Numbered from the stretch's first letter, positions 1 to 12,495 are shown. The stretch: 64,000 bases of DNA from Chloroflexota bacterium (GCA_028872875.1 JAGWOC010000006.1:1-64000), one strand, 5' to 3'. Numbers and translations are program-made. Notes: a model not told the origin generated them from the sequence alone.

Positions 1-1322
1 CTGACGGCCGTGCGGTGCTTCTCGACCTCCCAGCGCCGCATCGCCACGTAGTGGTCGACGAAGGCGTCGCCGAACCAGTCGCGCGCCAGGGCGCTCGCGT
101 CGAGCAGCTCGACCGCGGCCGCGAGCGTGCGGGGAAGGGGCGGCAGGCCTTCGCTCTCGTACACGTTACCCGCGGCCGGGGGCGGCGGCGTCAGCCCGCG
201 CTCGATGCCCGACAGCCCGCCCGCCAGGCACGCGGCAAAGCCGAGATAGGGGTTGACATCGGCCCCCGGCACGCGATGCTCGACGCGGATCGCCCGCTCA
301 GCACTGACGATCGCACGCAGCGCTGTCGTCCGGTTCTCGATGCCCCAGGCGGCGGCGGTGGGCGCCCAACTGCCGCTCACGTAGCGCTTGTAGGAGTTGA
401 TGTTCGGGGCGTAGAGCGCGAAGAGCTCCGGCAGCGTGTCGAGCGCGCCCGCGATGTAGGCGGCCATCGGCGCGGACACATGGTGCGCGGCAGAGGCGTC
501 CCAGAAGGCCGGCGCATCGCCGCGCCAGAGGCTCTGGTGGATGTGTCCGCTGCAGCCGTCCATCTGGTCGGAGTATTTCGCCATGAACGTGGGCACGGCG
601 CCGGCCTGCGCCAGCACCTCTTTGGCGCCGCTCTTGAAGAGCATGCCGCGGTCCGCCGCCTCGAGCGCCGGCGCGTAGCGGAGGTTCATCTCGTACATCC
701 CCTCGCCGTGCTCGCGGTTATAGCCCTCGACCTCGATGCCGTAGGCGTCCATCTGCCGGCGCAGGGCGCCGACGACGTCTTCGTCGATGCTGGCGTGGCT
801 GATCGAGTAGCAGTTGAAGCCGGGGTTGAGCGGCCGCAGGCCGCTGTAGCCCTTGGCGCGCAGGCTCTCCTGGTCCTCGCGGAAGATGCGGAACTCCAGC
901 TCGACCGCCATCTTCGGCTCGAACCCCATGCGCCGCGCGCGCTCGACGGCACGGCGCAGCACCGTGCGCGGCGAGACCCCGACGGGCTCACCGTGCTCGT
1001 CGTACACGTCGCAGACCACGGCGGCCGTCGTCGGCTCCCAGGGGACGAGGCGGAACGTCGCCAGGTCCGGGCGCAGCAGGACGTCGGCGAAACCGGTGTC
1101 GGCGCCGCCGATCGCCAGCCGCCGCCCGGTGACCACCTCTTCGGCGATGTCCCAGCCGAAGATCACATCGCACTGCGGGAAGCCGTCGCCCCCGCAGCCC
1201 GCGAGGAACTGCGCCGCGGAGACGCGCTTTCCGCGGAAGACGCCGTCGAGGTCCGGCGTGCCGATGCGGACGGTCTCGATGCCGTGCTGCTCGATGAGGC
1301 GGGCGACCTCGGTCCGGTCCAT
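1..1322 (-). CDS. Glutamine synthetase family protein (3' end outside window)
   Basis: Reverse frame from ATG at 1322: MDRTEVARLIEQHGIETVRIGTPDLDGVFRGKRVSAAQFL...MAVELEFRIF...SDQMDGCSGHIHQSLW...NINSYKRYVSGSWAPTAAAWGIENRTTALRAI...EHRVPGADVNPYLGFAACLAGG; GS catalytic-domain motifs. No stop before the window edge, so it is absent from the supplied ORF track. Confidence 0.9.
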   Translation of the reverse strand, partial: MDRTEVARLIEQHGIETVRIGTPDLDGVFRGKRVSAAQFLAGCGGDGFPQCDVIFGWDIAEEVVTGRRLAIGGADTGFADVLLRPDLATFRLVPWEPTTAAVVCDVYDEHGEPVGVSPRTVLRRAVERARRMGFEPKMAVELEFRIFREDQESLRAKGYSGLRPLNPGFNCYSISHASIDEDVVGALRRQMDAYGIEVEGYNREHGEGMYEMNLRYAPALEAADRGMLFKSGAKEVLAQAGAVPTFMAKYSDQMDGCSGHIHQSLWRGDAPAFWDASAAHHVSAPMAAYIAGALDTLPELFALYAPNINSYKRYVSGSWAPTAAAWGIENRTTALRAIVSAERAIRVEHRVPGADVNPYLGFAACLAGGLSGIERGLTPPPPAAGNVYESEGLPPLPRTLAAAVELLDASALARDWFGDAFVDHYVAMRRWEVEKHRTAV

Positions 1323-1641
1323 GGGGACGATGATAGCATTCGCCAGGGCACGGCCGAGCGCCGTCTCTCCGGTGCCGAGAGCACGCGCGGGCATCGTCCC
1401 CGCGCCGCGATCCTCCAGGTTCCACCTTGCGTTGTCGGGCCCGAGATGGAGCCGCCGTTCACTCGCGTGCAGACCATCTGTTCTGCCATACGCGATCCGT
1501 CCTGGCGGCCGCCTCGCCTCCAACACGTTTCCGGTACGCTGGTGCGCGGCGGCCATGGTAGGGTGCGGGCGAACGTCAAGCTGGCGGCGTCCGGGGGGCA
1601 GCGACAGGCGTATCCTTTTGTTCTCCCGATCAGATAACCAA

Positions 1642-2244
1642 TTGGAAGATGCGCGCACCGCAGCCACCGGCGAAGATGCCGGCCAGGGGGCCGACGCCGC
1701 CGAGGAGGCGCTTGTCGAGCGGGCGCGCGCGCTGGACGACGCGGCATGGGCGACGATCTACGAGCGTCATTCGGAGCAGGTGTACGCGTACATCTACTAC
1801 CGGCTGGGAGACCCGCACACGGCCGAGGACCTGACCGCGGACGTCTTCGTGAAGGCGGTCGCGGGCATCCGCGGCTACAGCTATCGCGGCACGCCGCTGC
1901 TCGCCTGGCTGTACCGGATCGCCCACAACGTGACGGTCGACCATCGGAAGTCGGCGGCGAAGCGAGCGCAACGGGCGGCGTCCGACGCGCTGGACAACGT
2001 CGAGGCGGCACGGGATGTGCTGCGGGAACGGGATGAGCGGAGCGACATGCTGGCAGCGATCCGCGGGCTGACGCCGGAGCAACAGCAGGTGGTCCTCTTG
2101 CGTTTCTATCACGGCATGAGCAACGCACAGGTGGCGCGCGTGGTGGGCAAGCCGGAAGGGGCGGTCAAGGCGCTGCAGGCGCGCGCCATCCGCTCGCTGC
2201 GCCGCATCCTCGAAGGCGGCAGGTCAGGAAGGGCGGCAGAGTGA
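1642..2244 (+). CDS. ECF-type RNA polymerase sigma factor
   Basis: WATIYERHSEQVYAYIYYRLGDPHTAEDLTADVFVKAV...TPLLAWLYRIAHNVTVDHRK...LTPEQQQVVLLRFYHGMSNAQVARVVGKPEGAVKALQARAIRSLRR: sigma region 2 and 4. Start assigned to TTG 1642 (uncertain); the ORF is open further upstream. Confidence 0.9.
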   Translation: MEDARTAATGEDAGQGADAAEEALVERARALDDAAWATIYERHSEQVYAYIYYRLGDPHTAEDLTADVFVKAVAGIRGYSYRGTPLLAWLYRIAHNVTVDHRKSAAKRAQRAASDALDNVEAARDVLRERDERSDMLAAIRGLTPEQQQVVLLRFYHGMSNAQVARVVGKPEGAVKALQARAIRSLRRILEGGRSGRAAE

Positions 2245-3233
2245 GCGGCGGCGAATCGTTCGACCAGGCCCTCGACGCGGCGATCGACGCCCTCCGGCGC
2301 GGCGCGCCGCTCGCCGACGTGCTCGCGGCACACGCGGAGCACGCCGCGGAGCTGGCGCCGCTGCTGCACGTGACCGCATCGCTCGAAGCCGCCGCGGCTC
2401 CGCCGCCGCCCTCGGCGCGGCTGGCACAGAACTTCCGCGACGTGCGCGCCGCCGTCCACAGGGCGCAGGCAGCGCGCGGGCCGGGCGCGCCCTGGTGGCG
2501 ACGGCCCGTATCGTTCGCTTCGTTGTCGGTGCCGGCCGGACTGCTCGCGCTCGCCGCGATCGGCGCCGCAGGCGCCGCCGCTGGCGGCGCCGTCGCCGTC
2601 ACGCGCACGCGCGGCGACCTGCCGGCGCGCGTGCACGAGATCGTCACCTTCGATTTCGGCAGCGCTCCCGCGGCAACGCCGCGGACGGCAACATCCGCGG
2701 CGGGCTCGGGCGAGGCGACCGCGGCGACGCACGGCACGGAGGCGGCCGGCGCGCCGGCCGGTGGCGGCATGTCCACGCCAGAGCGAGGGGGCGGCGTCGA
2801 CCTTGGCACGCGCCGCAGTGGCGAAGGAGGCACACCCGCCGTCGAGTCCACCGCGGGCGCCGGCATGCCGCATGACGAAGGCACGCCTTCTCCGGGCGGC
2901 GGCGCGCCCGTCGCGGTCGTCGTGTCCGGCACCATCAAGGACGTCGAAGGCCGGACCTTCACGCTCCGCACGCCCACAGGCGACTGGCACGTCCAGACGG
3001 ACAGCCAGACCACGATCAACGGCGTCATCGCAACGGACGCAGGCGCGACCGTCTCGGGCGTGTCCGGCGACGGCAAAGACATCCAGGCGACACGCGTCGA
3101 TGTCACGGCGCCGCCCGCCGGGGCGCCGACGCCCGGGCCCACGCGGCCGCCCGGCGACCACGAGGCGCCGGACCCCACATCCACGCCGATGCCTGGCGGC
3201 ATGGCGACCGTCACACCCAAGAAGGGCGACTGA
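2241..3233 (+). CDS. Putative membrane-anchored anti-sigma / DUF5666-like protein
   Basis: GTG start overlaps the sigma-factor stop by 4 nt; single TM segment (FASLSVPAGLLALAAIGAAGAAAGG), low-complexity linker, C-terminal beta-rich VSGTIKDVEGRTFTLRTPTGDWHVQTDSQTTINGVIATDAGATVSGVSGDGKDIQATRVDV. Confidence 0.65.
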   Translation: MSGGESFDQALDAAIDALRRGAPLADVLAAHAEHAAELAPLLHVTASLEAAAAPPPPSARLAQNFRDVRAAVHRAQAARGPGAPWWRRPVSFASLSVPAGLLALAAIGAAGAAAGGAVAVTRTRGDLPARVHEIVTFDFGSAPAATPRTATSAAGSGEATAATHGTEAAGAPAGGGMSTPERGGGVDLGTRRSGEGGTPAVESTAGAGMPHDEGTPSPGGGAPVAVVVSGTIKDVEGRTFTLRTPTGDWHVQTDSQTTINGVIATDAGATVSGVSGDGKDIQATRVDVTAPPAGAPTPGPTRPPGDHEAPDPTSTPMPGGMATVTPKKGD

Positions 3234-3394
3234 CCCGGGGCGCCGGCGCTCCTCCAGATCTGTTCGTGTTGCTGATCGAATCGCCATAACCGAGCCCCGG
3301 AAACGCGCGTTCCGGTGCTACACTTGCCGTGCCGATACTGGGGGTGGGGACAGGCGGCGGACCCGCGTCCGCCACAGGGGAGGTACGGACAACG

Positions 3395-5751
<2,357 letters not shown>

Positions 5752-5755
<4 letters not shown>

Positions 5756-6255
5756 ACTGGATCGATGCCGCGATCGTCATCATCTTCCTGTACTTCATGA
5801 TCACCGCGTTCTCGGCGGGGTTCGTGCGCGAGATCATCGGCATCGCGTCGGCGGTCCTCGGCATCGTGCTCGCGGGGCTCTTCTACAGCGACATCGGCAG
5901 CACCGTCTTCACGAGCATCGACAGCGTGACGACCCAGAACGTCGTGGGGTTCATGGTGATCCTCGTCGGCGTCTCCCTCGCCGGGCAGATCATCGGGATG
6001 CTGACCAAACCGGCGATCGCCGTGCTCCAGCTCGGCATCTTCGACCAGTTGGCCGGCGCCGCCCTGGGCCTGGTGAAGGCGTTCGTCCTCATCGAGGTCG
6101 TGCTGATCCTGTTCGTCACGTACCCGCGCTATCACCTCGACCAGCGGATCAAGGACTCGCAATTCGCACCCCGGATGCTCGATGCGGCACCGCCGCTGCT
6201 CAAGATCTTGCCCGATGTCTTCCACAGCAAGGTCAACCAGTTCACCGGCACGTAG
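5752..6255 (+). CDS. CvpA family membrane protein
   Basis: [45 protein letters not shown]; four TM segments; 4-nt overlap with lon. Confidence 0.85.
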
Positions 6256-6414
6256 CGCCATGCGTCGGTGGCGCCACGCGTCGGCGCGCGTGGGCGCGCG
6301 CCGACACGCTCCGAAACGGGACGTTTGGCGGTGCTGTTCCTTCCGTTTGGCCCGATTTCTCAGCCGCACTGGTAGATAACACTGTCCCTACTAGCAAAAG
6401 CGAGGAGGCTGACC

Positions 6415-7479
6415 TTGGAGAACGAGATCCTGAGACGGCCGCTGGGCAGGCGCCGGTTCCTGGGCCTGAGCGGCAGCATCGCCGCTGCCGGCGCGGTCGG
6501 CGCCGCGTGCGGGTACGGCGCGGGCAAGAATGTGTATGAGGCGGGCACCGCCACGGCGCTGGCCTCCGGCCCGACGCAGGCACCGCCCGCGCAGAGCACG
6601 CCGGCGGTGCCCTCCAGCGCCCGGCCGAAGGCGAGCGGCAAGCTCGCGACCGTTCGGGACGCCTCCCTGCCGCCCGCCGATCCGAACCCCAACAAGACGC
6701 TGGTGATCGAGGTCAAGGACGCGGTCGTCGAGGTGGCGGCTGGCGTGCAGATGAGCACGTGGACCTTCGATGGGCGCGTGCCGGGCAACGTCGTCCACGT
6801 GCGCCAGGGCGACACGATCAATTTTACGCTGCGCAACAACGGCACGATGGGGCACTCGATCGACTTCCACGCCGCGCAGACGCCGTGGAACATCAACTAC
6901 AAGACGATCCTCCCCGGCCAGGAGCTGAAGTTCGTCTGGAAGGCGAACTTCCCGGGCACGTTCGTCTACCACTGCGGGACCGCGCCTGTCCTGCAGCACA
7001 TCGGCAACGGCATGTATGGCGTGGTCGTCGTCGACCCCGCCACGCCGCTCGCGCCCGCCCGCGAGTACTGGTTGGAGCAGAGCGAGTTCTACCTGAAGGC
7101 GGCCTCACCCTCGGGCTGGGAGGGCGACCTGACCCGCATGCAGGCGGTGACGCCCGACTTTGTCGTCTTCAACGGCGCGGCGAACCAGTATCAGCAGCAG
7201 CCGCTGGCCGCCGCCGTCGGCGAGCGCATCCGGCTCTACGTCGCCAACATCGGCCCGACGCTCTTTTCCGCGTTCCACGTGATCGGCGCGATCTTCGACA
7301 AGGTGTACATCGACGGGAACCCGGCGAACGTGCTGCACGGCGTCTCCACCTATACCATCGCACCAGGCGGCGGGGCGACGTTCGAGCTGGTGATCCCGGA
7401 CGCCGGCCAGTACCCCTTCGTCACGCACGCCTTCGCCTACACCGGGCTGGGCGCCGTCGGCCTGATCGAGGTGAAGTAG
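6415..7479 (+). CDS. Two-domain multicopper oxidase, copper nitrite reductase (NirK)-like, Tat-type signal
   Basis: RRRFLGLSGSIAAAGAVGAACG signal; HSIDFHAA, FVYHCGTAPVLQHIGNGMYGVVVV and FVTHAFAYTGLGAVGLIEV match the type 1/type 2 Cu ligand pattern of two-domain NirK-like proteins. Confidence 0.8.
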   Translation: MENEILRRPLGRRRFLGLSGSIAAAGAVGAACGYGAGKNVYEAGTATALASGPTQAPPAQSTPAVPSSARPKASGKLATVRDASLPPADPNPNKTLVIEVKDAVVEVAAGVQMSTWTFDGRVPGNVVHVRQGDTINFTLRNNGTMGHSIDFHAAQTPWNINYKTILPGQELKFVWKANFPGTFVYHCGTAPVLQHIGNGMYGVVVVDPATPLAPAREYWLEQSEFYLKAASPSGWEGDLTRMQAVTPDFVVFNGAANQYQQQPLAAAVGERIRLYVANIGPTLFSAFHVIGAIFDKVYIDGNPANVLHGVSTYTIAPGGGATFELVIPDAGQYPFVTHAFAYTGLGAVGLIEVK

Positions 7480-7700
7480 CGGGCCGGGCCCGTGGTCGCA
7501 GCAACAGAGGACCTCCACGTGGCGGCGGAAGCGGGGGCGCACGAGCGCCCTCGCGCCGCGTCTGCGCGAGAAGCCGAGCCTGCCGGGACGGATGGTGGCC
7601 GTCCGGCAGCCGCCACACGGTCCGAACGGCGGCTGCGCTTCCCCAGCACAGCATGCCATGCTGTCCCCGTGCCACGGCATGCAGGACGGGAGGTGCGATC

Positions 7701-8456
7701 ATGGATGAACTGAAGGACAAGGTGGCGATCGTGACGGGCGCCGCCTCGGGCATCGGTCGGGCGGCCGTCGATCTCTTCGCGTCCGAGGGAGCGGTCGTCG
7801 TCGCGGCCGACGTCGCCGACGACGCGGGCCGCCAGATCGCCGACGGCCTGAGCGCTCGCGGCAGCACCTGCACCTACGTCCACGCCGACGTGTCGAGCGA
7901 GGGCGACGTGCAGGCGATGGTGCTGCTCGCGTTGAGCCGGTACGGACGGCTCGATGTGCTGTTCAACAATGCCGGCATCGAAGGCGAGTTCGCGCCCACG
8001 GCCGATGTCACGCTCGAGGCGTGGGAGCGCGTACTCGCCGTCAATCTGCGTGGCGTCTTTCTCGGCTGCAAGTACGGCGTCGAGGCGATGCTGCGCTCCG
8101 GCGGCGGCTCCATCATCAACAACGCCTCGGTGGCCGGCCTCGTTGGCTTTGCCGGAGCGGCGGCGTACTGCGCATCGAAGGGCGGTGTCGTGCAGCTCAC
8201 GAAGGCCGCGGCACTCGACTACGCGACGCTGGGCGTGCGCGTCAACTGCCTGTGCCCCGGCATCATCGACACGCCCATGGTCCGCCGGGCCACGCAGGCG
8301 CCGGGCATCGCGGAGCAGCTCGTGGCGGCCGAGCCCGTGGGGCGCCTGGGGACGCCTCGCGAGGTGGCCGAGCTCGCGCTCTTCCTGGCGTCCGACCGCT
8401 CGTCGTTCCTCACCGGCGCGGCGGTGCCGGTGGACGGCGGCTTCGTCGCGCGTTAG
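7701..8456 (+). CDS. SDR family oxidoreductase
   Basis: MDELKDKVAIVTGAASGIGRAAVDLF...NNAGIEGEF...AAYCASKGGVVQLTKAAALDYA...VPVDGGFVAR. Confidence 0.92.
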   Translation: MDELKDKVAIVTGAASGIGRAAVDLFASEGAVVVAADVADDAGRQIADGLSARGSTCTYVHADVSSEGDVQAMVLLALSRYGRLDVLFNNAGIEGEFAPTADVTLEAWERVLAVNLRGVFLGCKYGVEAMLRSGGGSIINNASVAGLVGFAGAAAYCASKGGVVQLTKAAALDYATLGVRVNCLCPGIIDTPMVRRATQAPGIAEQLVAAEPVGRLGTPREVAELALFLASDRSSFLTGAAVPVDGGFVAR

Positions 8457-8581
8457 CGTGGTGGTCTGGCGCTGCTGTCCTCGCCCGGATCGCGCCATTC
8501 GTCCCTTCGCCAACCACCCGAACGGCACCTGTCCCGAGGGATGCGGCGAGTGACCATGAGGGCGAGCGGGAGGAGATGCGC

Positions 8582-9160
8582 ATGAAGTCGTACGAACTGA
8601 CCGCCTACCCGAAGAACTTGACCCTGAGCGACGGACGCCAGGTCACGATCCGCACGCTCGCCGCCGACGACGCCGATGCGCTGCTCCGCTTCTTCCTCGG
8701 CCTGCCCGAGGCCGAGCGCTACTTTCTCAGAGACGATGTGACGTCGCCGGGGCTGATCGCCTCGTGGGCGGAACACCGCGACTACGCGCGGGCGCTGCCG
8801 CTGGTCGCCGTGTGCGGTGGCGAGATCGTGGCGGACGCGGTGTTGATCCGCAGCCGCCACGGCGCGTACCTGGAGCTGGCGGGCGTGCGCGTCGCCGTCG
8901 CTCCGGCGTTCCGGGAGCGCGGGCTGGGCACGGCGCTGCTGCGCGAGCTGTGCGATATCGCCGCCGATGCCGAGCTCGAGCGCGTCACCGCGGAGTTCGT
9001 CGCCGGCGTCCAGGACGACGCGATCGCGGCGGCCGAGCACCTCGGCTTCATCCGTGCGGCGACGGTGCACGAGCTGCTGCGCGACGAGCACCGGCGCCCC
9101 CATGACCTGGTCATCCTGATGCTGCCGCTCGGCAAGTGGTACCAGTGGGCGCGGTTCTAA
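8582..9160 (+). CDS. GNAT family N-acetyltransferase
   Basis: LSDGRQVTIRTLAADDADALLRFFLGLPE...GVRVAVAPAFRERGLGTALLRELCDIAADAELERVTAEF; aggag SD 6 nt before ATG 8582. Confidence 0.85.
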   Translation: MKSYELTAYPKNLTLSDGRQVTIRTLAADDADALLRFFLGLPEAERYFLRDDVTSPGLIASWAEHRDYARALPLVAVCGGEIVADAVLIRSRHGAYLELAGVRVAVAPAFRERGLGTALLRELCDIAADAELERVTAEFVAGVQDDAIAAAEHLGFIRAATVHELLRDEHRRPHDLVILMLPLGKWYQWARF

Positions 9161-9203
9161 CCCACATGTGATCGCCTGCGCGCGGTCCGCAGGGGAGGTT
9201 GCG

Positions 9204-10010
9204 ATGGAACCGAAGTTCAAGGACAGCGTGGTCGTCATCACCGGTGGTGGACGGGGCATCGGCCGCGCCATCGCGCTCGAGTTCGCGGGCGAGGGCGCCA
9301 CGGTAGTGCTCGCCGGACGCCGCATGGACGCGCTCGAGACCACCGCGCGCGAGGCGGTCACCGCCGGCGGTAACGCCGATGTCATGCACTGCGACGTCGC
9401 GAAGGAGGCGCACCTGCACGCGCTCGTCGGCCACACGATCCGTACGCGGGGTAAGATCGATGTGCTCGTCAACAACGCGGGCGTCGTCGCTGGCGGCCGG
9501 CTGGACGAGATCGGCCCGGACGACGTGCGGCGCATGGTCGAGGTGAACATCTGGGCGGCGGTCCGCCTGACGCAGCTCGCGCTGCCGCACATGCGCGAGG
9601 CGGGTGCCGGCACCATCGTCAACGTCTCGTCCGTCGCCGGGCGCATCGGCCTGCCGTACTACGCGGCGTACTGCGCGAGCAAGTTCGCCCTGCGCGGCTT
9701 CAGCGAGGCGCTGCGGCGCGAGGTGCGCCCGGACGGCGTCCACGTCGTGGCCGTCTACCCGGGCGGCACCGCCACGGACATGCTGGAGAACGTCGAGTTC
9801 GACCGCGTCGGCCTGCCCGTCGCCACGGCCGAGCAGGTCGCGCGCGCCGTCGTCCGAGGCGTGCGGCGCCGCCAGCCCGAGGTGTTCGTCGGCGCCGGCG
9901 ACGCGCTCATCTCCCGCTGGAACGACCTTGCGCCGTGGACCGTCGACCTGGGCGTTGACGCCGTGCGCGAGCGGGTGCATAGCGCCGTCGCCAACCAGCG
10001 CACGAGCTAG
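9204..10010 (+). CDS. SDR family oxidoreductase
   Basis: MEPKFKDSVVVITGGGRGIGRAIALEFAGEG...VNNAGVVAGG...YYAAYCASKFALRGFSEALRRE. Confidence 0.92.
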   Translation: MEPKFKDSVVVITGGGRGIGRAIALEFAGEGATVVLAGRRMDALETTAREAVTAGGNADVMHCDVAKEAHLHALVGHTIRTRGKIDVLVNNAGVVAGGRLDEIGPDDVRRMVEVNIWAAVRLTQLALPHMREAGAGTIVNVSSVAGRIGLPYYAAYCASKFALRGFSEALRREVRPDGVHVVAVYPGGTATDMLENVEFDRVGLPVATAEQVARAVVRGVRRRQPEVFVGAGDALISRWNDLAPWTVDLGVDAVRERVHSAVANQRTS

Positions 10011-10031
10011 CCGCGCGCCGGTCGCGCGCGC

Positions 10032-10967
10032 CTACGCCTGTTCCTCGGCCTTCTTCGCCGCCTCGCGCGCGGCGATCTCCGCGTCGTCCGGCCGCACGAG
10101 CAGCACCGGCGCCCGCGACTGCAGCATCCTGTCCGCCGTGCTGCCGAGCACCGTCCGCGCCAGCCCTTCGCGCCCGTGCGTCGACATCACGACGAGGTCG
10201 ATGCGCTCGCTCTCGACGAAGTCAATGAGTTTGTCGGTCGGGTCGCCGCGCTCGACATGCGTGTCGACGGCGCCGCCGAGCGCGGCCGCGCGGCCTTCCA
10301 TGTACGCCAGCGCATCGGATTCGAGTGCTTCGTCGATGGAAGGCACGTACGTTTCGGCCGCCGTGTACGGGTACATCTGCACGGCCCACGGCACGACGCG
10401 CATGAGGCTGAGGCGAGCACCGAGCGCCGCCGCCACCTCCGTCGCGACCGATAGCGCCGCCTCCGCGAACGCGGAGCCATTGAGCGGTACGAGCACGCGC
10501 GAGAACGACGGATGGTCGCCTGCCCGCTCGAGCGCGTGCGGCCCGACGGCCAGCACCGGCACGCGAGACGCCGCGACGACGTGCGACAGGTTGCTCCCGT
10601 AGGCCCAGCGGCGGATCCCCGCCCGGCCGTGGGTCGCCACGACGATCATCCGCGCGCCAGTCTCATCCGCGGCCCGCACGATCTCGTCCGGCGCCTCGCC
10701 CGGGCGGATGACGATGCGCGTTTCGGGATGTTGCAGGCGATCGCGCACCCGCTCGAGATACGCCGTGTAGTGGGTGCTGGCCGACTCGTCGAGCTGTACG
10801 ACGAGGTCGGGAAAGCGCTTCCCGAGTTCGCCTGCTGTCCCCTCCCAGATCGTGATCAGCACCAGGTGGGTGCGCAGCGCATGCGCGATCGCCGACGCAT
10901 ACGGCAGCGCGCCTTCCGCCAGCTCCGAGCCATCGAGCGGTACCAGGATCGGTCCGTGGTGTTGCAT
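10032..10967 (-). CDS. Universal stress protein, tandem UspA domains
   Basis: ILVPLDGSELAEGALPYASAIA...MIVVATHGRAGIRRWAYGSNLSHVVAASRVPVLAV; second domain VLVPLNGSAFAEAAL...LVVMSTHGREGLARTVLGSTADRMLQSRAPVLLV. Confidence 0.95.
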   Translation of the reverse strand: MQHHGPILVPLDGSELAEGALPYASAIAHALRTHLVLITIWEGTAGELGKRFPDLVVQLDESASTHYTAYLERVRDRLQHPETRIVIRPGEAPDEIVRAADETGARMIVVATHGRAGIRRWAYGSNLSHVVAASRVPVLAVGPHALERAGDHPSFSRVLVPLNGSAFAEAALSVATEVAAALGARLSLMRVVPWAVQMYPYTAAETYVPSIDEALESDALAYMEGRAAALGGAVDTHVERGDPTDKLIDFVESERIDLVVMSTHGREGLARTVLGSTADRMLQSRAPVLLVRPDDAEIAAREAAKKAEEQA

Positions 10968-11045
10968 CGTCGCTCCTCCTCTCGTCTACAAGCGTAACCG
11001 GGCGGCGCCGCAGAAGGATGGCCCGAGAGGACGGCCGCGAACGGG

Positions 11046-12485
11046 TCATTCGGCCTCTCGTACGGCCGCTGGTTGCTCCATCTCCTGCGCGAGGTCGTAC
11101 GCGGCGCCCAGGTGCGGCACGACCACGCGCATCGTGCCGGCATCGCCGAGCCGCGCGGCAAGCGCTGCCGAGGCAGCGGGCTCGCCATGCGTCACGAACA
11201 CCACGCGCGGCGGCTGCGGCGCCGTCCGCACCCAGCGCAGCAGCTCGTCCGCATCCGCATGCGCCGACAGGCTGTGCACGCACACGACGCGCGCACGTAC
11301 CGGCACGTCGTCGCCGTGGATGCGCACGACGGCCGCGCCGTCTTCGAGCTGGCGCCCCGGCGTCCCGGCCGCCTGGAACCCCACCATCAGCACGAGGTTC
11401 TTGGGCTCCGGCAGGAGCCGCCGCGCGTGATGCAGCACCCGCCCGCCCGTCAGCATCCCGCTCGCCGAGATGATGATGCGCGGCCCGCGCAGCCCGTTGA
11501 GCTGCTTCGACTCCTCGACCGTCCGATGGAAGCGCACGTTCGCGGGCGCCAGCCTGTCGACGCCGTGCGCCTCGAGGTCCGGGTCGAGCTGGCCGGAACC
11601 CGCGTAGCGGTCATAGATGTGCGTGACATCCACCGCCATCGGGCTGTCGATGTCGATCGGCACGACGGGCAGGTCGCCGGAGCGCATCAGGTCGCCGAGC
11701 ATGACCATCAGGAGCTGTGTGCGCGCGACGGCGAACGACGGGACCAGGACCGTGCCGCCGCGCGCGACCGTCTCGGCGACGGGCGCGCGGAGCGCATCGA
11801 CGAGGGGCGTCCGGTCGTGCAGCCGGTCGCCGTAGGTCGACTCCACAACCAGGACGTCGCAGGACGGCAGCGGCTCCGGGTCGACGTGCAGCGGCACGCC
11901 GTAGCGCCCGACGTCGCCGCTGAACACGATGGTCGTCGGCGCGTGCCCGGAGGCGCCGGAATCGATGCGCACCTCGATTGAAGCCGAGCCCAGGATGTGC
12001 CCGGCGTTGAGAAACCGCGCGCGGGCGCCCGCCCCGACGTTGAGCCACTCGTCGTAGTCCACGCCGCGCATCAGGCGCAGGGCCGCCCGCGCGTCGTCCG
12101 CCGTGAAGAGGGGCAGCGCCGGTTCGTGCCGGCTGTAGCGCTTGCGGTTCGCGTACGCCGCGTCCTCTTCCTGGAGCTTCGCCGCGTCCATGAGCAGGAT
12201 GCCGGCCAGCTCGCGGGTCGCGCGCGTGCAGACGATCTCGCCCCGGAAGCCCATCGCCGCGAGGCGCGGCAGGTAGCCCGCGTGGTCGATGTGGGTGTGC
12301 GTCAGCAGCACGCGTTCGACCGCCCGCGGCTCGAACGCCGGCCGGCGCCAGTTGAGCTGGCGCAGCTCTCTCGACCCCTGGAAGAGGCCGGCATCGATGA
12401 GCATTCGCCGGCCATCGGCCGCAAGCACGTAGCGCGACCCCGTCACCGTGCCAGCCGCGCCGTCGAATGTCAGTCGCACGCTCAT
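11046..12485 (-). CDS. MBL-fold beta-CASP family RNA exonuclease-like hydrolase
   Basis: HTHIDHAGYLPRLAAMGF...FSGDVGRYGVPLHVDP...ESTYGDRLHD...IIISASGMLTGGRVLHHARRLL...SLSAHADADELLRW. Confidence 0.93.
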   Translation of the reverse strand: MSVRLTFDGAAGTVTGSRYVLAADGRRMLIDAGLFQGSRELRQLNWRRPAFEPRAVERVLLTHTHIDHAGYLPRLAAMGFRGEIVCTRATRELAGILLMDAAKLQEEDAAYANRKRYSRHEPALPLFTADDARAALRLMRGVDYDEWLNVGAGARARFLNAGHILGSASIEVRIDSGASGHAPTTIVFSGDVGRYGVPLHVDPEPLPSCDVLVVESTYGDRLHDRTPLVDALRAPVAETVARGGTVLVPSFAVARTQLLMVMLGDLMRSGDLPVVPIDIDSPMAVDVTHIYDRYAGSGQLDPDLEAHGVDRLAPANVRFHRTVEESKQLNGLRGPRIIISASGMLTGGRVLHHARRLLPEPKNLVLMVGFQAAGTPGRQLEDGAAVVRIHGDDVPVRARVVCVHSLSAHADADELLRWVRTAPQPPRVVFVTHGEPAASAALAARLGDAGTMRVVVPHLGAAYDLAQEMEQPAAVREAE

Positions 12486-12495
12486 GCGCCGCCGC

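Noticed and set aside
15-1637. 540-aa plus-strand ORF
   Set aside because: His/Arg/Val-rich antisense shadow of the minus-strand glutamine synthetase gene, typical of high-GC DNA.
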